From assembly GCF_000176915.2 (NCBI RefSeq), contig NC_014844.1:372001-436000 (forward strand): DNA of 64,000 nucleotides, written 5' to 3'. Positions within the stretch are counted from its first letter, which is position 1; the number at the start of each line of letters is the position of its first letter. Origin of the DNA: Pseudodesulfovibrio aespoeensis Aspo-2. Lineage in GTDB: Bacteria; Desulfobacterota; Desulfovibrionia; Desulfovibrionales; Desulfovibrionaceae. The notes beneath the pieces were generated by a model. That model saw only the letters and a program-made list of their open reading frames with translations, ran no database searches and was not told where the DNA came from. Positions 41,772-50,751 of this stretch are shown piece by piece. A program made the position numbers and the translations under genes.

Positions 41772-42160
41772 TACTTCAAACCCTCCGGCTGAATGTGGCA
41801 ATCCCAGCAGTAGGGGGAGACGCCCGCATCCGTGTGACACTTGTCGCAGAAGTCCGCCTTGGAGACGTGGCACTTCATGCAGGTGTTCTGCAGGCTGATG
41901 GTGAACTCCTTGCCAGCGTGGTTGGTGTAGACGCGTTTGCCGTCGCGCAGCGCCCAGTCGCGCCAGTCGTTGAGCAGCTGCATGTGCTGCTCGCGCATGA
42001 ACGCCTTGGACTCGACGCACTCCTTTTCATTGGCGGGCATCTTGAGCTCTGGCTGCTTGTAGGTCTTGGTCACGGCCATGCCCACCACAAACGGGGCGCA
42101 CAGCGCACCGATGAAGATAATCAGGCCGACTATGATCGGGAATCCGTAGTGCATTTTCAT
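41771..42160 (-). CDS. dsrJ: DsrJ, trihaem cytochrome c
   Basis: 129 residues. An N-terminal membrane anchor (GFPIIVGLIIFIGALCAPFV), probably uncleaved, precedes three CxxCH motifs near the C-terminus: CMKCH, CDKCH and CWDCH. Conserved DsrJ spacing places the three haems within 45 residues. It faces the periplasm and receives or donates electrons to DsrO/DsrM. Start at 42160, directly after dsrK. Confidence 0.95.
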   Translation of the reverse strand: MKMHYGFPIIVGLIIFIGALCAPFVVGMAVTKTYKQPELKMPANEKECVESKAFMREQHMQLLNDWRDWALRDGKRVYTNHAGKEFTISLQNTCMKCHVSKADFCDKCHTDAGVSPYCWDCHIQPEGLK

Positions 42161-43801
42161 TTATGCCTCCTCGTCCTCGAAGCCGGGGAGCGGCTCCTGG
42201 CGCAGATCCATGGTCCGTGTCTCGCCTTCCTCGAAGACAAGGGCGTTGGCCACCAGCTCGTGCGTGCCCGTGATCTGAACGCCGGGTGCCCAGTAGTCGG
42301 CCAGGGGGATCAGGGTGGCGCGGTCGATGGCGCAGATGCAGGCCATGGTGTTCACGCCGTGCTTGTCCTGGACGTACTTGAGGGCGTTGCCGCGGGGCAG
42401 GCCGCCGCGCAGGCGGATCTCAAGGATTTCCTCGGTGTTGAGGCCCGAGCCGCCAGCGCAGCAGAAGGTCTGCTCACGGGTGGTGCCTTCGGGCATCTCG
42501 AAGAAGTTGTTGCATACGGCCTTGAGCACGTAGCGCGGCTCGTCCAGCAGGCCCATGCCCCGGGCGGGGTTGCAGGAATCGTGGAAGGTGACGCGCAGGT
42601 GGTCGTTGCGGCTGGGGTCAAGCCTGAGTTTGCCGTGCTTGATGAGGTCCGCGGTGAACTCGGCGATGTGCAGCATCTTGGTGGCCGCCGCGGTGTCGAA
42701 CACGGTGCCGGTGATGGGCGACCTGGGCGTGGTCATCTGTGCGCCCTGGGTGTCGCCGTTCATGGTGTCCATATACTGGTGCACCACGCGCCACATGTGG
42801 CCGCACTCGCCGCCGAGTATCCATTTGCAGCCGAGGCGGTTGGCCTCGTGGTACATCTTGGCGTTGAGCTTCTTCATGACCTCGTTGTTGGTGAACGAGC
42901 CGAAGTTGCCGCCCTCGGAGGCGTAGGTGGACAGGGTGTAGTCAAGGTCAAGGTAGTCGAACAGCATCAGGTAGCCCATGAAGGTGTAGATGCCGGGGTC
43001 GGCGAACACGTCGCCGGACGGGGTGATGAACAGGATTTCGTGGCCGTGCTCGTTGAGCGGGGCCTTGACCCTGCGGCCCGTGATCTCCTCGATGTCATCC
43101 ACCATGAAGTCCACGATGTCCTTGAAGGCGTGGGGCTGGATGCCGAGATGGTTGCCGGTGATGTTGCAGTTGGTGACCGGCTCCATGATCCAGTTGGTGT
43201 TCAGGCCGACCAGGTGCATCAGCTCGCGGGCCATCATGGTCATCTCCGCGGTGTCGATGCCGTAGGGGCAGTACAGGGAGCAGCGGCGGCACTGGGTACA
43301 CTGGTAGAAGTAGATGAACCACTCCTTGAGCACATCCTCTTCCATGACCCGCGAGCCCGTGAGCTTGGACAGGATCTTGCCCGCCAGGGTGAACTCGCCC
43401 CGGTAGACGGAGCGCATCAGCTCGGCGCGCAGCACCGGCATGTTCTTGGGATCGCCGGAACCGATGAAGAAGTGACACTTGTCAGCGCAGGCGCCGCAGC
43501 GCACACAGATGTCCATGAACAGCTTGAGGGTGCGGAACTTCCCAAGGCGTTCGCGGAATCCGTTGACCACGGTCTCCTTCCAGTTGGCGGGCAGTTTCCA
43601 GTCTGCGTCGCCCGGGGACCATTGCCGGGGGGTGCCCCACAGGCCGGGGAGCTTCTCGTTGATGTACTCGATCTTCTCGGGCTTTGCGGGGTAGCACCAG
43701 TTGCCCGGCGAGAAGTCCACCGGGGTCTCCATCCATCCAGTGAGGGGTGGAGTGTAGTCTATGCTCTTGAAGAGCTCTTCTGCTTTGGGCATTTTGGACA
43801 T
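42161..43801 (-). CDS. dsrK: DsrK, HdrD-like iron-sulfur subunit
   Basis: 546 residues, cytoplasmic face. Two 4Fe-4S motifs in the N-terminal half (CVRCGACADKCH and CTQCRRCSLYCPYG) are followed by CCG-type domains (ILGGECGHMWRV, TFHDSCNPARGMGLLDEPRY, TFCCAGGSGLN) that form the noncubane cluster of heterodisulfide-reductase D. DsrK is thought to reduce the DsrC trisulfide made by dissimilatory sulfite reductase. It is preceded by AGGAG and followed at once by dsrJ. Confidence 0.96.
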   Translation of the reverse strand: MSKMPKAEELFKSIDYTPPLTGWMETPVDFSPGNWCYPAKPEKIEYINEKLPGLWGTPRQWSPGDADWKLPANWKETVVNGFRERLGKFRTLKLFMDICVRCGACADKCHFFIGSGDPKNMPVLRAELMRSVYRGEFTLAGKILSKLTGSRVMEEDVLKEWFIYFYQCTQCRRCSLYCPYGIDTAEMTMMARELMHLVGLNTNWIMEPVTNCNITGNHLGIQPHAFKDIVDFMVDDIEEITGRRVKAPLNEHGHEILFITPSGDVFADPGIYTFMGYLMLFDYLDLDYTLSTYASEGGNFGSFTNNEVMKKLNAKMYHEANRLGCKWILGGECGHMWRVVHQYMDTMNGDTQGAQMTTPRSPITGTVFDTAAATKMLHIAEFTADLIKHGKLRLDPSRNDHLRVTFHDSCNPARGMGLLDEPRYVLKAVCNNFFEMPEGTTREQTFCCAGGSGLNTEEILEIRLRGGLPRGNALKYVQDKHGVNTMACICAIDRATLIPLADYWAPGVQITGTHELVANALVFEEGETRTMDLRQEPLPGFEDEEA

Positions 43802-43844
43802 ATTTCTTCTCTCCTAATAAGAAGTCTCACCTGATGGGCGAACC

Positions 43845-44882
43845 CTAGGCCTTTTCCTGAGCCTCGGCATTCTCCGGATTGTCCAGAGGCAGGCCGGCCT
43901 CGGCCATGGCCGGTCCGAAGTGCTTCTCGTAGTCGGCGTAGGAGTGGGCCTTGATGTTGGGGTCGTTCCAGGGGTTCACATGGTGCTTCGCGCGCGTGTC
44001 ATTGGGCATGTTCCTGGTCGGCGACAGGAAGACGCCGGGCAGGTGCATCAGCTTGCTGAAGGGGAAGTAGGCCATGAGCACGCTGACCAGGAAGACGTGG
44101 ATGAAGAAGGAGACATCGACGGCTTCCGGGATGTGGTAGTTGAAGGTCACAAGGCCCATGGTCAGCTCCTTGATGGCCATGACATCGACTTTGGCGAAGT
44201 AGCGCATGTAGACGCCCGACAGGGCGACTGCCAGAATCAGGAAGAGCGGGAAGTAATCGGAAGCGTAGGAGATGTAGTTGATCCTGGGGCTGGCGAGCCT
44301 TCTTCCGAGCAGCAGGAGCACGCCGGCCACCAGGCCGAGGTCGGCCAGATACATGGTGGGCGCGCCGATCTGCAGGATGCCGTCCACGAACTCAAGCCCG
44401 TTGACAAAGAACGGGACCGGTTCGAGGAACAGGCGCAGGTGCCTCAGCGCGACAATGAAAAAGGAGTAGTGGAAGGTGATGGCGAAAAGCCAGAGCCATT
44501 TGCTCGACTTGTAGGCCACCACAGGGCCGCCCTTGGTCTCGTGGAGAGATGCCGAGGTGTTGCGGAACAGGGAGCGGAAGGCGAAGACTTCGAGGACCAT
44601 GCGCACAAAGGTCTGGGCGCCGGTCTGGGGACAGTCGTACTTGTTCTGTTTGAACAGTACGGGGTCGAAGGATTTGAACTGCCCGCCGGTTGTGGGGATG
44701 CGGAACGGCACTGCGCTCCGGCCCCAGTTGACGACTTTATAGATAAAGCCGAGAAGGAAGATGATGAAAGCCGTTGTCGGGATGCAGACACCGAAGAATA
44801 TCTTCATGTGCGCCGCATCAACCCCGAACAGCGGGATCAGCACCAGGAGAAAGACGAAAAGAAGTGAGTAAAGAGCATTCAT
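43845..44882 (-). CDS. dsrM: DsrM, NarI-like cytochrome b subunit
   Basis: 345 residues with about six membrane helices (SLLFVFLLVLIPLFGVDAAH, AFIIFLLGFIYKVVNW, LFAITFHYSFFIVALRHLRL) and His residues for two b-type haems, as in NarI. It oxidises menaquinol and passes electrons to DsrK. ATG 44882 has GAGGTGA upstream. The C-terminal about 60 residues are cytoplasmic and charged. The gap to dsrK is 43 bp. Confidence 0.95.
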   Translation of the reverse strand: MNALYSLLFVFLLVLIPLFGVDAAHMKIFFGVCIPTTAFIIFLLGFIYKVVNWGRSAVPFRIPTTGGQFKSFDPVLFKQNKYDCPQTGAQTFVRMVLEVFAFRSLFRNTSASLHETKGGPVVAYKSSKWLWLFAITFHYSFFIVALRHLRLFLEPVPFFVNGLEFVDGILQIGAPTMYLADLGLVAGVLLLLGRRLASPRINYISYASDYFPLFLILAVALSGVYMRYFAKVDVMAIKELTMGLVTFNYHIPEAVDVSFFIHVFLVSVLMAYFPFSKLMHLPGVFLSPTRNMPNDTRAKHHVNPWNDPNIKAHSYADYEKHFGPAMAEAGLPLDNPENAEAQEKA

Positions 44883-45101
44883 CTACCGTCACCTCGCTTG
44901 AAGGTTGGACCAGCCGGGACTTTCCCGGTTGGTCTGCCACTTTCGGTTCGCGCCTGCGGCGTCGCGGTGATGGAGAGAGATGTCCTGCCCTGTGCGGATG
45001 AGCGGCAAGGCCGCGTGCGCGGACCAGACCTGCCCCTACGCAGTGAACCACAACTCCCCCTGAAACCTACCACAACCCCGTGACCCGCCCTGATCGACCG
45101 A

Positions 45102-45617
45102 TTACTCGGTCGTAACGTCCACAATCATCCCGGCCTTTCTGAGCAGGCTGCTCTGGGCGCGTTTCACTTCATCCACGCGCAGCCGGTAAATGGTCTCGCG
45201 ACCCTTTGCATAGATGTCAAAAGACATCATGGCCAGGTTGTCCACCTTGGCCTCGAACCTGAGCAGCTCGTCGAGAGTGCCGCTCGCCTGCATGGTCTTG
45301 AAGAACTCGTCGCGCAGGAGCTTCTTCAGCAGAAAGACAAAACTGATGGCCTGGGAGGGCGAAAAATCCTGCACCGACCGGATGCGGATGAGAGTATCCA
45401 GGCTGGCCGCTATCTTTTCCGCGTCCTTCCAGTCGAGCATGTGGTCGAACAGTTCCCGGGTCGCCTCGACGATGGCGGCCCCCACCGGGTTCTGGAATCG
45501 ATCCTTCTGCCGGCCCCAGATCTTCTGGGTTTCCTTGGGATAGGACTGGAGAACCAGATCCGCCCATTTCTCCGACAGTTCGGCCCTGCGCGCGGCCAGC
45601 TCGTTTTCAAAGTTCAT
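45102..45617 (-). CDS. RsbRD-domain protein heading the dsr operon
   Basis: 171 residues, all helical. LAARRAELSEKWADLVLQSY followed by FQNPVGAAIVEATRELFDHM and SPSQAISFVFLLKKLLRDEF matches the RsbRD N-terminal sensor domain, a globin-like fold known from stressosome RsbR proteins. There is no STAS domain and no kinase. It lies upstream of dsrM on the same strand (219-bp gap) and is the first gene of the presumed operon; in Desulfovibrio a similar gene precedes dsrMKJOP. It may sense redox state or regulate Dsr expression; nothing direct shows this. Confidence 0.75.
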   Translation of the reverse strand: MNFENELAARRAELSEKWADLVLQSYPKETQKIWGRQKDRFQNPVGAAIVEATRELFDHMLDWKDAEKIAASLDTLIRIRSVQDFSPSQAISFVFLLKKLLRDEFFKTMQASGTLDELLRFEAKVDNLAMMSFDIYAKGRETIYRLRVDEVKRAQSSLLRKAGMIVDVTTE

Positions 45618-45708
45618 CTATGATCTCTTCAAAGCCAATGAAATCAGGAGCATCCCTGGACGCGGCCATCCGGGGAGCACTCATTTTCACAAGCCGGGCT
45701 TGAGTACG

Positions 45709-45726
45709 TTGTGAAAAAGGTCACTT
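45709..45726 (-). promoter_or_regulatory. candidate Rex-like operator upstream of the dsr operon
   Basis: TTGTGAA-AAAG-GTCACTT resembles the Rex consensus TTGTGAA-N4-TTCACAA: the left half is perfect and the right half matches 4 of 7. It is 91 bp upstream of the RsbRD-domain gene start. A further TTTTCACAA at 45684-45692 gives a 9-bp inverted partner. Rex (NADH-sensing) control of sulfate-reduction genes is known in Desulfovibrio. Confidence 0.4.
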
Positions 45727-45881
45727 AAAGCTCAGAATCATATTCCAAACCCCTTGGCAAACGTCAAGGTTTTTTCCAGGAAAACCCGGCTTGTGAGGTT
45801 TGGAGACGGCTCCGGGGCCGGGGGAGGCGCTGGCGTCGTAACCAGCTGTCGCAGCTGGCGTTTCTCTCGTCTGACTGTGGG

Positions 45882-48806
45882 TTAGTTGGATTCAACCCGG
45901 TTGCGGCCCATGCGCTTGGCCTTGTACATGGCTTCGTCGGCCCGGTTGATGGCGTCATCAATGAGGCGTTCGCTCTTTCTGGTTTCGGTCAGGCCGATGC
46001 TGACCGTGAACATGACTTCGATATCACGCAGCCGGACCTTGAGCGCGCCGAGTTCGCGTCTCAGCCTGTCGGCCACGAGCACGCCGCCGGCCAGGTCGGT
46101 TTCGGGCAGCACGGCGGCGAACTCCTCGCCGCCCAGGCGGCCAAAGATGTCGGTGTCGCGCAGGGTGGTCCGGACCAGGGCCGAGAGCGCCTTGAGCACC
46201 GCATCGCCGGTCTGGTGGCCATGGGTGTCGTTGATGGACTTGAAGTAGTCTATGTCGAGCATGAGCACTGCCAGGCTGTGGCCGTAACGCATGGCTCGCC
46301 GCAGTTCCAGCTCGGCCAGCCTGAAGAATTCGTGGCGGTTGGCCGCTCCGGTCAGGCTGTCGGTGGTGGCCAGCCGCTTCATCTCGCGCTCAAGCCGCAC
46401 CCGCTCGGTGATGTCGTGGATGACCGAGTAGAGCAGCTGGTTGCCCTGGACCATGATCGGGCCGGAGTAGACCTCCACATCGCGGATGTCGCCGTCGGCC
46501 AGCCGGTGCCGGTGGATGAAATAGGATCGTTTTTCGCGCCTGGAGTCCACCATTTCCTTGAAGATGGCGGTTTCGTCCTGGGCGTTGATGTCCGAGAAAG
46601 GCATGGAGCGCAGCGTGTCCGCCGGGTAGCCGTAGAAATGGACTGCCGCCGGGTTGGCGTCCACGATGCGCCCTGTCCTGGGGTCCATCAGCAGCATGAT
46701 GGAGTGGTTGTTCTCGAACAGGGCGCGGTACTGCTTTTCGCGCTCGCGCAGCAGCCTGTCGGCCTCGATGCGCTGGGTGATGTCGCGGAAGGTGCCCTCC
46801 TTGGCCACGGCCCGGCCCGTTTCGTCGCGCACCAGATGGGCGCTGGCTTCGACGGTTATTCTGGATCCGTCCTTGTGTTTGGCCGTTAGCTGGTGCCCCC
46901 TGGCCGCTCCCGTGGCGTCCAGGGCCATGACGAACCGGGCGCGCTCGTTGTCGTCGGCATAGAGCGAGGCCATGCTCTGGCCCACCAGCTCGGATTCGGC
47001 ATAGCCCAGGTGGGCGCAGGTGGCCGGGTTGACCATCTGGATGACGCCGTTCATGTCGGTGACGATGTAGCCGTCCTCAATGGTTTCGAAAATGCGCCGG
47101 AATTTTTCCTCGCTCTGCCTGAGCTTTTGCTCGGCCCATTTGCGGCTGCTGATGTCGCGCACCACGCTGACTGTCCCGAGCAGCGTGCCGTCGTCGCAGG
47201 TGATGCGCGACACCGAGTGCTCGGTGGGGAAGATGTCGCCATCCTTGCGGCGCATGGTGAACTCGAAGTTGGCCTGCACGCCCGCTTCGAAGGCCGCTTT
47301 CTTGCGCTGTTCGAATTCCAGGAAGTTCTCGTGGCTGGCGTGCAGGAGCTCCACGGATGCGCCGGCCAGCTCCTCGTCGGTCATCTGGAACATGGCCCTG
47401 GCCGCCGGGTTGGCGTCGAGGATGCGGGCGTCGGGCGTGAGGATGAAGACCGCCTCGCCCAGGGCCACGAAGGTGTTGCGCAGCCACAGTTCCTTTTGGC
47501 TCAGTGCCTGCTCGGCGGCGCGCTGCTCGGTGATGTCCGTGCCCGAGGAGAGAACTCCGGCTGGCGCGCCTGACTCGTCGGTCAGCAGTTGGTTCTTCCA
47601 GGTAATGAGCCTGTGATCGCCCGATCTGGTGGTGACGTAATTGGTGTGTTCGGCGTCTGTGTCGGCGTCGCCGGAGAACATGCAGTAGAGATAGTCCCTG
47701 CTCTCGTCGCGTTGCTCGTCCGGGATGATCAGGTCGATCCAATCCTGTCCGAGCAGTTCCGACTCCTTGTAGCCCAGGGTGGTGCATCCCGCGCGGTTGA
47801 TGAGGGATATGCGCCCGGCGGTGTCCAGGGCCACGACGATGGAGCCGACGATGTCCAGGTAGTGGGTGGCCCGTTCATGCTCCCTGGCCAGTTGTCGCTC
47901 CATGTCCATGCGTCCGGTGATGTCCTCCAGACTGACGATGGAATGGCTGAATTTGCCGGACACGTCGTCCATGTGCGAGACGGCCACGCTGAAGTGGCGC
48001 ATCCCGTCTGCGGTCTCGCCCGAGGCGTCGAATCGGCATGCCCGCTGGCCCGGCTCAAGCGGGCAGAGCCGCCCCAGCTCGCTGGCCAGCCAGGGCAGCC
48101 GGTCGCGCAGCGAGATGCCGGTTCCGACAAAGTCAGGCGTGCCGTGGGCGCGGGCCTGGCCGTAGTAGACCTGCCCCGGTTCCTGAGCCAAGCCGATGAG
48201 CCGGGCGGCGGCAAGGTTCATGATGCTGGCGTTGAGGTCGTGGTCGAGCAGAAAAACCGGGGTGTCCAGGCTCTCGAACAGGGTCAGGAACATGTTCTTT
48301 TCGGTGGTCAGGTCGCGGTTGCGCGTCTGAAGCTCGGCCAGATGCTCAGCCTCATCGCCCGCCTCGACCCAGTCCACGGACAGGGCGATGGCGACCCTGT
48401 CGAAGAACAGCTCGGTGAAGGCCCGGCAGGGGGATATCCATTCCGGATCGATCGCGCCTTGGGCCTTCTCGTCGATCAGGGCGAGGTAGGCGCGGCGGTA
48501 GTACTTGAACAGGCCGAGGAACATGGCCAGGGTGATGCCGCGCGCCCGGTGCTTGCGCGACTGCTCCACGGCAAAGGCCGAGGCCGGGTCGTCGCGGAAG
48601 GTGTCGTCGGGCGTGAACTCCGGCCCGTCCAGGCCGTGACGCTCCACGGCCCGGACCAGGGCCTCGGTCAGCCCGGCCACGGAAATCCGCCACGCCTCAA
48701 GGAGCGTGCTGGTATACGCGGTGTATCCCTGCCGCTTGGCGTGGTCGAGGATGCGCTGCATGAGCCAGTCCTCGTGGGAGGTGAAGAATCGCGTGATCTG
48801 TTCCAT
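45882..48806 (-). CDS. multi-PAS diguanylate cyclase with helical N-terminal domain
   Basis: 974 residues, no membrane segments. The first about 165 residues are helical (HEDWLMQRILDHAKRQGYTA, RGITLAMFLGLFKYYRRAYL) and resemble sensor domains of the RsbRD or helical-bundle type. Around five PAS units follow, with several DIT/DIS PAC ends. GGDEF then carries GGEEF (892-896) with RDTD as inhibitory site. It should synthesise c-di-GMP in the cytoplasm in response to redox or ligand input. It is divergent from the DUF2318 operon. Confidence 0.88.
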   Translation of the reverse strand: MEQITRFFTSHEDWLMQRILDHAKRQGYTAYTSTLLEAWRISVAGLTEALVRAVERHGLDGPEFTPDDTFRDDPASAFAVEQSRKHRARGITLAMFLGLFKYYRRAYLALIDEKAQGAIDPEWISPCRAFTELFFDRVAIALSVDWVEAGDEAEHLAELQTRNRDLTTEKNMFLTLFESLDTPVFLLDHDLNASIMNLAAARLIGLAQEPGQVYYGQARAHGTPDFVGTGISLRDRLPWLASELGRLCPLEPGQRACRFDASGETADGMRHFSVAVSHMDDVSGKFSHSIVSLEDITGRMDMERQLAREHERATHYLDIVGSIVVALDTAGRISLINRAGCTTLGYKESELLGQDWIDLIIPDEQRDESRDYLYCMFSGDADTDAEHTNYVTTRSGDHRLITWKNQLLTDESGAPAGVLSSGTDITEQRAAEQALSQKELWLRNTFVALGEAVFILTPDARILDANPAARAMFQMTDEELAGASVELLHASHENFLEFEQRKKAAFEAGVQANFEFTMRRKDGDIFPTEHSVSRITCDDGTLLGTVSVVRDISSRKWAEQKLRQSEEKFRRIFETIEDGYIVTDMNGVIQMVNPATCAHLGYAESELVGQSMASLYADDNERARFVMALDATGAARGHQLTAKHKDGSRITVEASAHLVRDETGRAVAKEGTFRDITQRIEADRLLREREKQYRALFENNHSIMLLMDPRTGRIVDANPAAVHFYGYPADTLRSMPFSDINAQDETAIFKEMVDSRREKRSYFIHRHRLADGDIRDVEVYSGPIMVQGNQLLYSVIHDITERVRLEREMKRLATTDSLTGAANRHEFFRLAELELRRAMRYGHSLAVLMLDIDYFKSINDTHGHQTGDAVLKALSALVRTTLRDTDIFGRLGGEEFAAVLPETDLAGGVLVADRLRRELGALKVRLRDIEVMFTVSIGLTETRKSERLIDDAINRADEAMYKAKRMGRNRVESN

Positions 48807-49018
48807 TGCGTCCCTGCGGGCATGGGCCTGATTGTCTCTGGATTATACAGGAAAAACAGGCTGAGGTGAACTGCAAAGATGAGATTCTTCGCTGTCTCGG
48901 CCAGCCTGGGCTTTGCAATGCACATATTGTGGGCCGAAGTGTGCAAGAATTTGCCATTTTTGCACAGGTGTTGCCGGGTACTGCCAGCCAGCCAGCGGGA
49001 ATGACTGGCAATCCGCCG

Positions 49019-49034
49019 TGGCACGCCCGGTGCA
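49019..49034 (+). promoter_or_regulatory. sigma-54-like promoter candidate
   Basis: TGGCACG-CCCG-GTGCA matches TGGCACR-N4-TTGCW with one mismatch (T to G in the -12 element). It is 83 bp upstream of the DUF2318 gene. A GC-rich genome can give this by chance. Confidence 0.4.
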
Positions 49035-49073
49035 TGACAGAGACGGCCCAGGTGGATGGGCCTGGCGTATTTT

Positions 49074-49090
49074 CATACCATGGTGGTATG
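49074..49090 (+). promoter_or_regulatory. palindromic operator candidate
   Basis: CATACCA-TGG-TGGTATG, a perfect 7-bp inverted repeat with a 3-bp centre, ends 26 bp upstream of the DUF2318 ATG. The position fits a repressor site, possibly metal-responsive given the operon. Confidence 0.5.
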
Positions 49091-49116
49091 GAATCAATGT
49101 GATTCAGGGGATCTGC

Positions 49117-49578
49117 ATGCTCAGGAAAACACTGTTTGGCGTGGCCGCAACCGCCTGTCTCCTGGCCGTTTTGGCGTCCGCCCCGGCCCACGCCCTGTTC
49201 GGCTTTGGCGGGAAGTTTCAAAGGGTGGAGCCGAGGGACGGGGTGGTGACCATTCCCGTGTCCGAGGTGGTCGACGGCGATGCCCATTATTACATCCTCA
49301 AGCGCGACGGGTTCGAGGTGAAGTTCTTTCTCCTCAAAAGCCCGGACGGGGTGATTAGGGCCGCCTTTGACGCCTGCGATGTCTGTTTTCGCGAGAAAAA
49401 GGGCTATGTGCAGGACGGAGAGTTCATGGTCTGCGTCAACTGCAGCCAGCGGTTTCACGCCTCGCGCATCAACGAGGTCAAAGGCGGGTGCAACCCCTCG
49501 CCACTGGAGCGCGAGGCCGGGCCTGACGTGGTCACCATCCGCGAACGCGACATCATGGCCGGGCGCGGGTATTTCTAG
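49117..49578 (+). CDS. DUF2318 exported metal-binding protein
   Basis: 153 residues with a signal peptide (AATACLLAVLASAPAHALFG). The mature domain has the DUF2318 core: FDACDVCFREKKGYVQDGEF, then MVCVNCSQRFHASRINEVKG, with conserved Cys and His likely to bind metal. In the Campylobacter p19 iron locus a DUF2318 protein is encoded with ABC permease and ATPase genes, and this operon has the same order. It likely acts in the periplasm in metal handling. Its stop is directly followed by the permease ATG. The binding site looks intact but the metal is unknown. Confidence 0.82.
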   Translation: MLRKTLFGVAATACLLAVLASAPAHALFGFGGKFQRVEPRDGVVTIPVSEVVDGDAHYYILKRDGFEVKFFLLKSPDGVIRAAFDACDVCFREKKGYVQDGEFMVCVNCSQRFHASRINEVKGGCNPSPLEREAGPDVVTIRERDIMAGRGYF

Positions 49579-50742
49579 ATGAATATCCTCGTCATCCCCC
49601 TGCGCAACCTGCGCATGAAGTGGGTCCGGACCCTGCTCCTGATCCTTGTCTTCACCCTGGGCGTGACCTCCATCGTGGCCCTCAACCTCGTCTCGGGCGT
49701 GGTGGGCGAGTCACTGGAGAAAAAGCTGGTGGCCTACGGGGCCAACATCCTGGTCATGCCCCACACCGAGAAACTGACGGTCAGCTACGGCGGCTTTTCC
49801 ATGGGCGACATGATGCTCGGCGTCAGTGACATGGACGAGTCGGACGTTGTGGCGCGCATCGAAAGCATCGGCCACCGGGACCGCCTCTCGGTCGTCGCAC
49901 CCAAGCTGGTGTCCATGACCAGGGTGGACGGCACGGCTGTGGGCGTCGTCGGCGTGCGCTGGGACCGCGAACTGGTCCTCAAGGGTTACTGGGCCGTGGA
50001 CGGCGCGTTCCCCGTTCAGGACAACGGCGTGGTGGTGGGCGCGCGGGCCGCAACGCGCCTTGGTCTGGCTCCGGGCGACTCTGTCCGGGTTGGAACCGGG
50101 GCGGCGGTGGTCTCCGGCGTGCTGCGGCCCACGGGCGGGGACGACGACTCGGTCATCTTCGCGGGCATGGATTTTGCCCAGGCCGTTCTGGCCCGTCCGG
50201 GCCGGGCGGATTATGTCGAGGTGGCGGCCCTGTGCGCCGGGTGTCCCATCGAGGATATCGTCCTCCAGCTCCGCGAGACCCTGCCCGACACCGATGTCCA
50301 GGCCCTGCAATCCGTGGTCAGGCAGCGCATGTATTCCGTGGAGTTCGTGCAGCGGCTCATCCTCACGGTCAGTCTGGTCATCCTGCTCATCGCCTGCGCC
50401 ATGGTGGGGGCCACCATGCTCTCCAGCGTCAACGAGCGCATCCGCGAGATCGGCCTGCTGCGTTCCCTGGGATTCTCCCGGCCCGGCATCTTCTCCATCT
50501 TCTGCTTCGAGGCCGTGGCCCTGGGCGCGGCAGCCGGATGCCTCGGCTACCTGGGCGGTTACGCCCTGAGCCTGCGCGTCATCGGCGTGCTGGACATCAC
50601 CGAGGGGGCCACCCTGGCCTTCAGCGCGGCGGGTCTGGCCCTGACCTGCCTGCTCATCGTGGCCGTGTCGGTCCTGTCCGCATTCTTTCCGGCCTGGAAG
50701 GCGTCGTCCGTGGAGCCGTCCGAGGCCCTCATCTCGCTGTAG
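49579..50742 (+). CDS. MacB/FtsX-type ABC transporter permease
   Basis: 387 residues. One N-terminal membrane helix (WVRTLLLILVFTLGVTSIVA) is followed by a large periplasmic domain of about 220 residues and three C-terminal helices in the FtsX arrangement, with INERIREIGLLRSLGFSRP-like coupling segment VNERIREIGLLRSLGFSRPG and a final PAWKASSVEPSEALISL. This class moves substrates or transmits force rather than importing through a pore. It starts right after the DUF2318 stop. Confidence 0.88.
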   Translation: MNILVIPLRNLRMKWVRTLLLILVFTLGVTSIVALNLVSGVVGESLEKKLVAYGANILVMPHTEKLTVSYGGFSMGDMMLGVSDMDESDVVARIESIGHRDRLSVVAPKLVSMTRVDGTAVGVVGVRWDRELVLKGYWAVDGAFPVQDNGVVVGARAATRLGLAPGDSVRVGTGAAVVSGVLRPTGGDDDSVIFAGMDFAQAVLARPGRADYVEVAALCAGCPIEDIVLQLRETLPDTDVQALQSVVRQRMYSVEFVQRLILTVSLVILLIACAMVGATMLSSVNERIREIGLLRSLGFSRPGIFSIFCFEAVALGAAAGCLGYLGGYALSLRVIGVLDITEGATLAFSAAGLALTCLLIVAVSVLSAFFPAWKASSVEPSEALISL

Positions 50743-50751
50743 GAGGCGCGC

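Larger units (their letters stand above)
48807..49116. other. intergenic region upstream of the DUF2318-ABC operon
   Basis: 310 bp without a supported gene. It holds a sigma-54-like box and a palindromic operator candidate, listed separately. Confidence 0.5.

Noticed and set aside
41795-43834. 679-codon plus-strand frame opposite dsrK
   Set aside because: Shadow of dsrK; dsrK has all expected Fe-S and CCG motifs.
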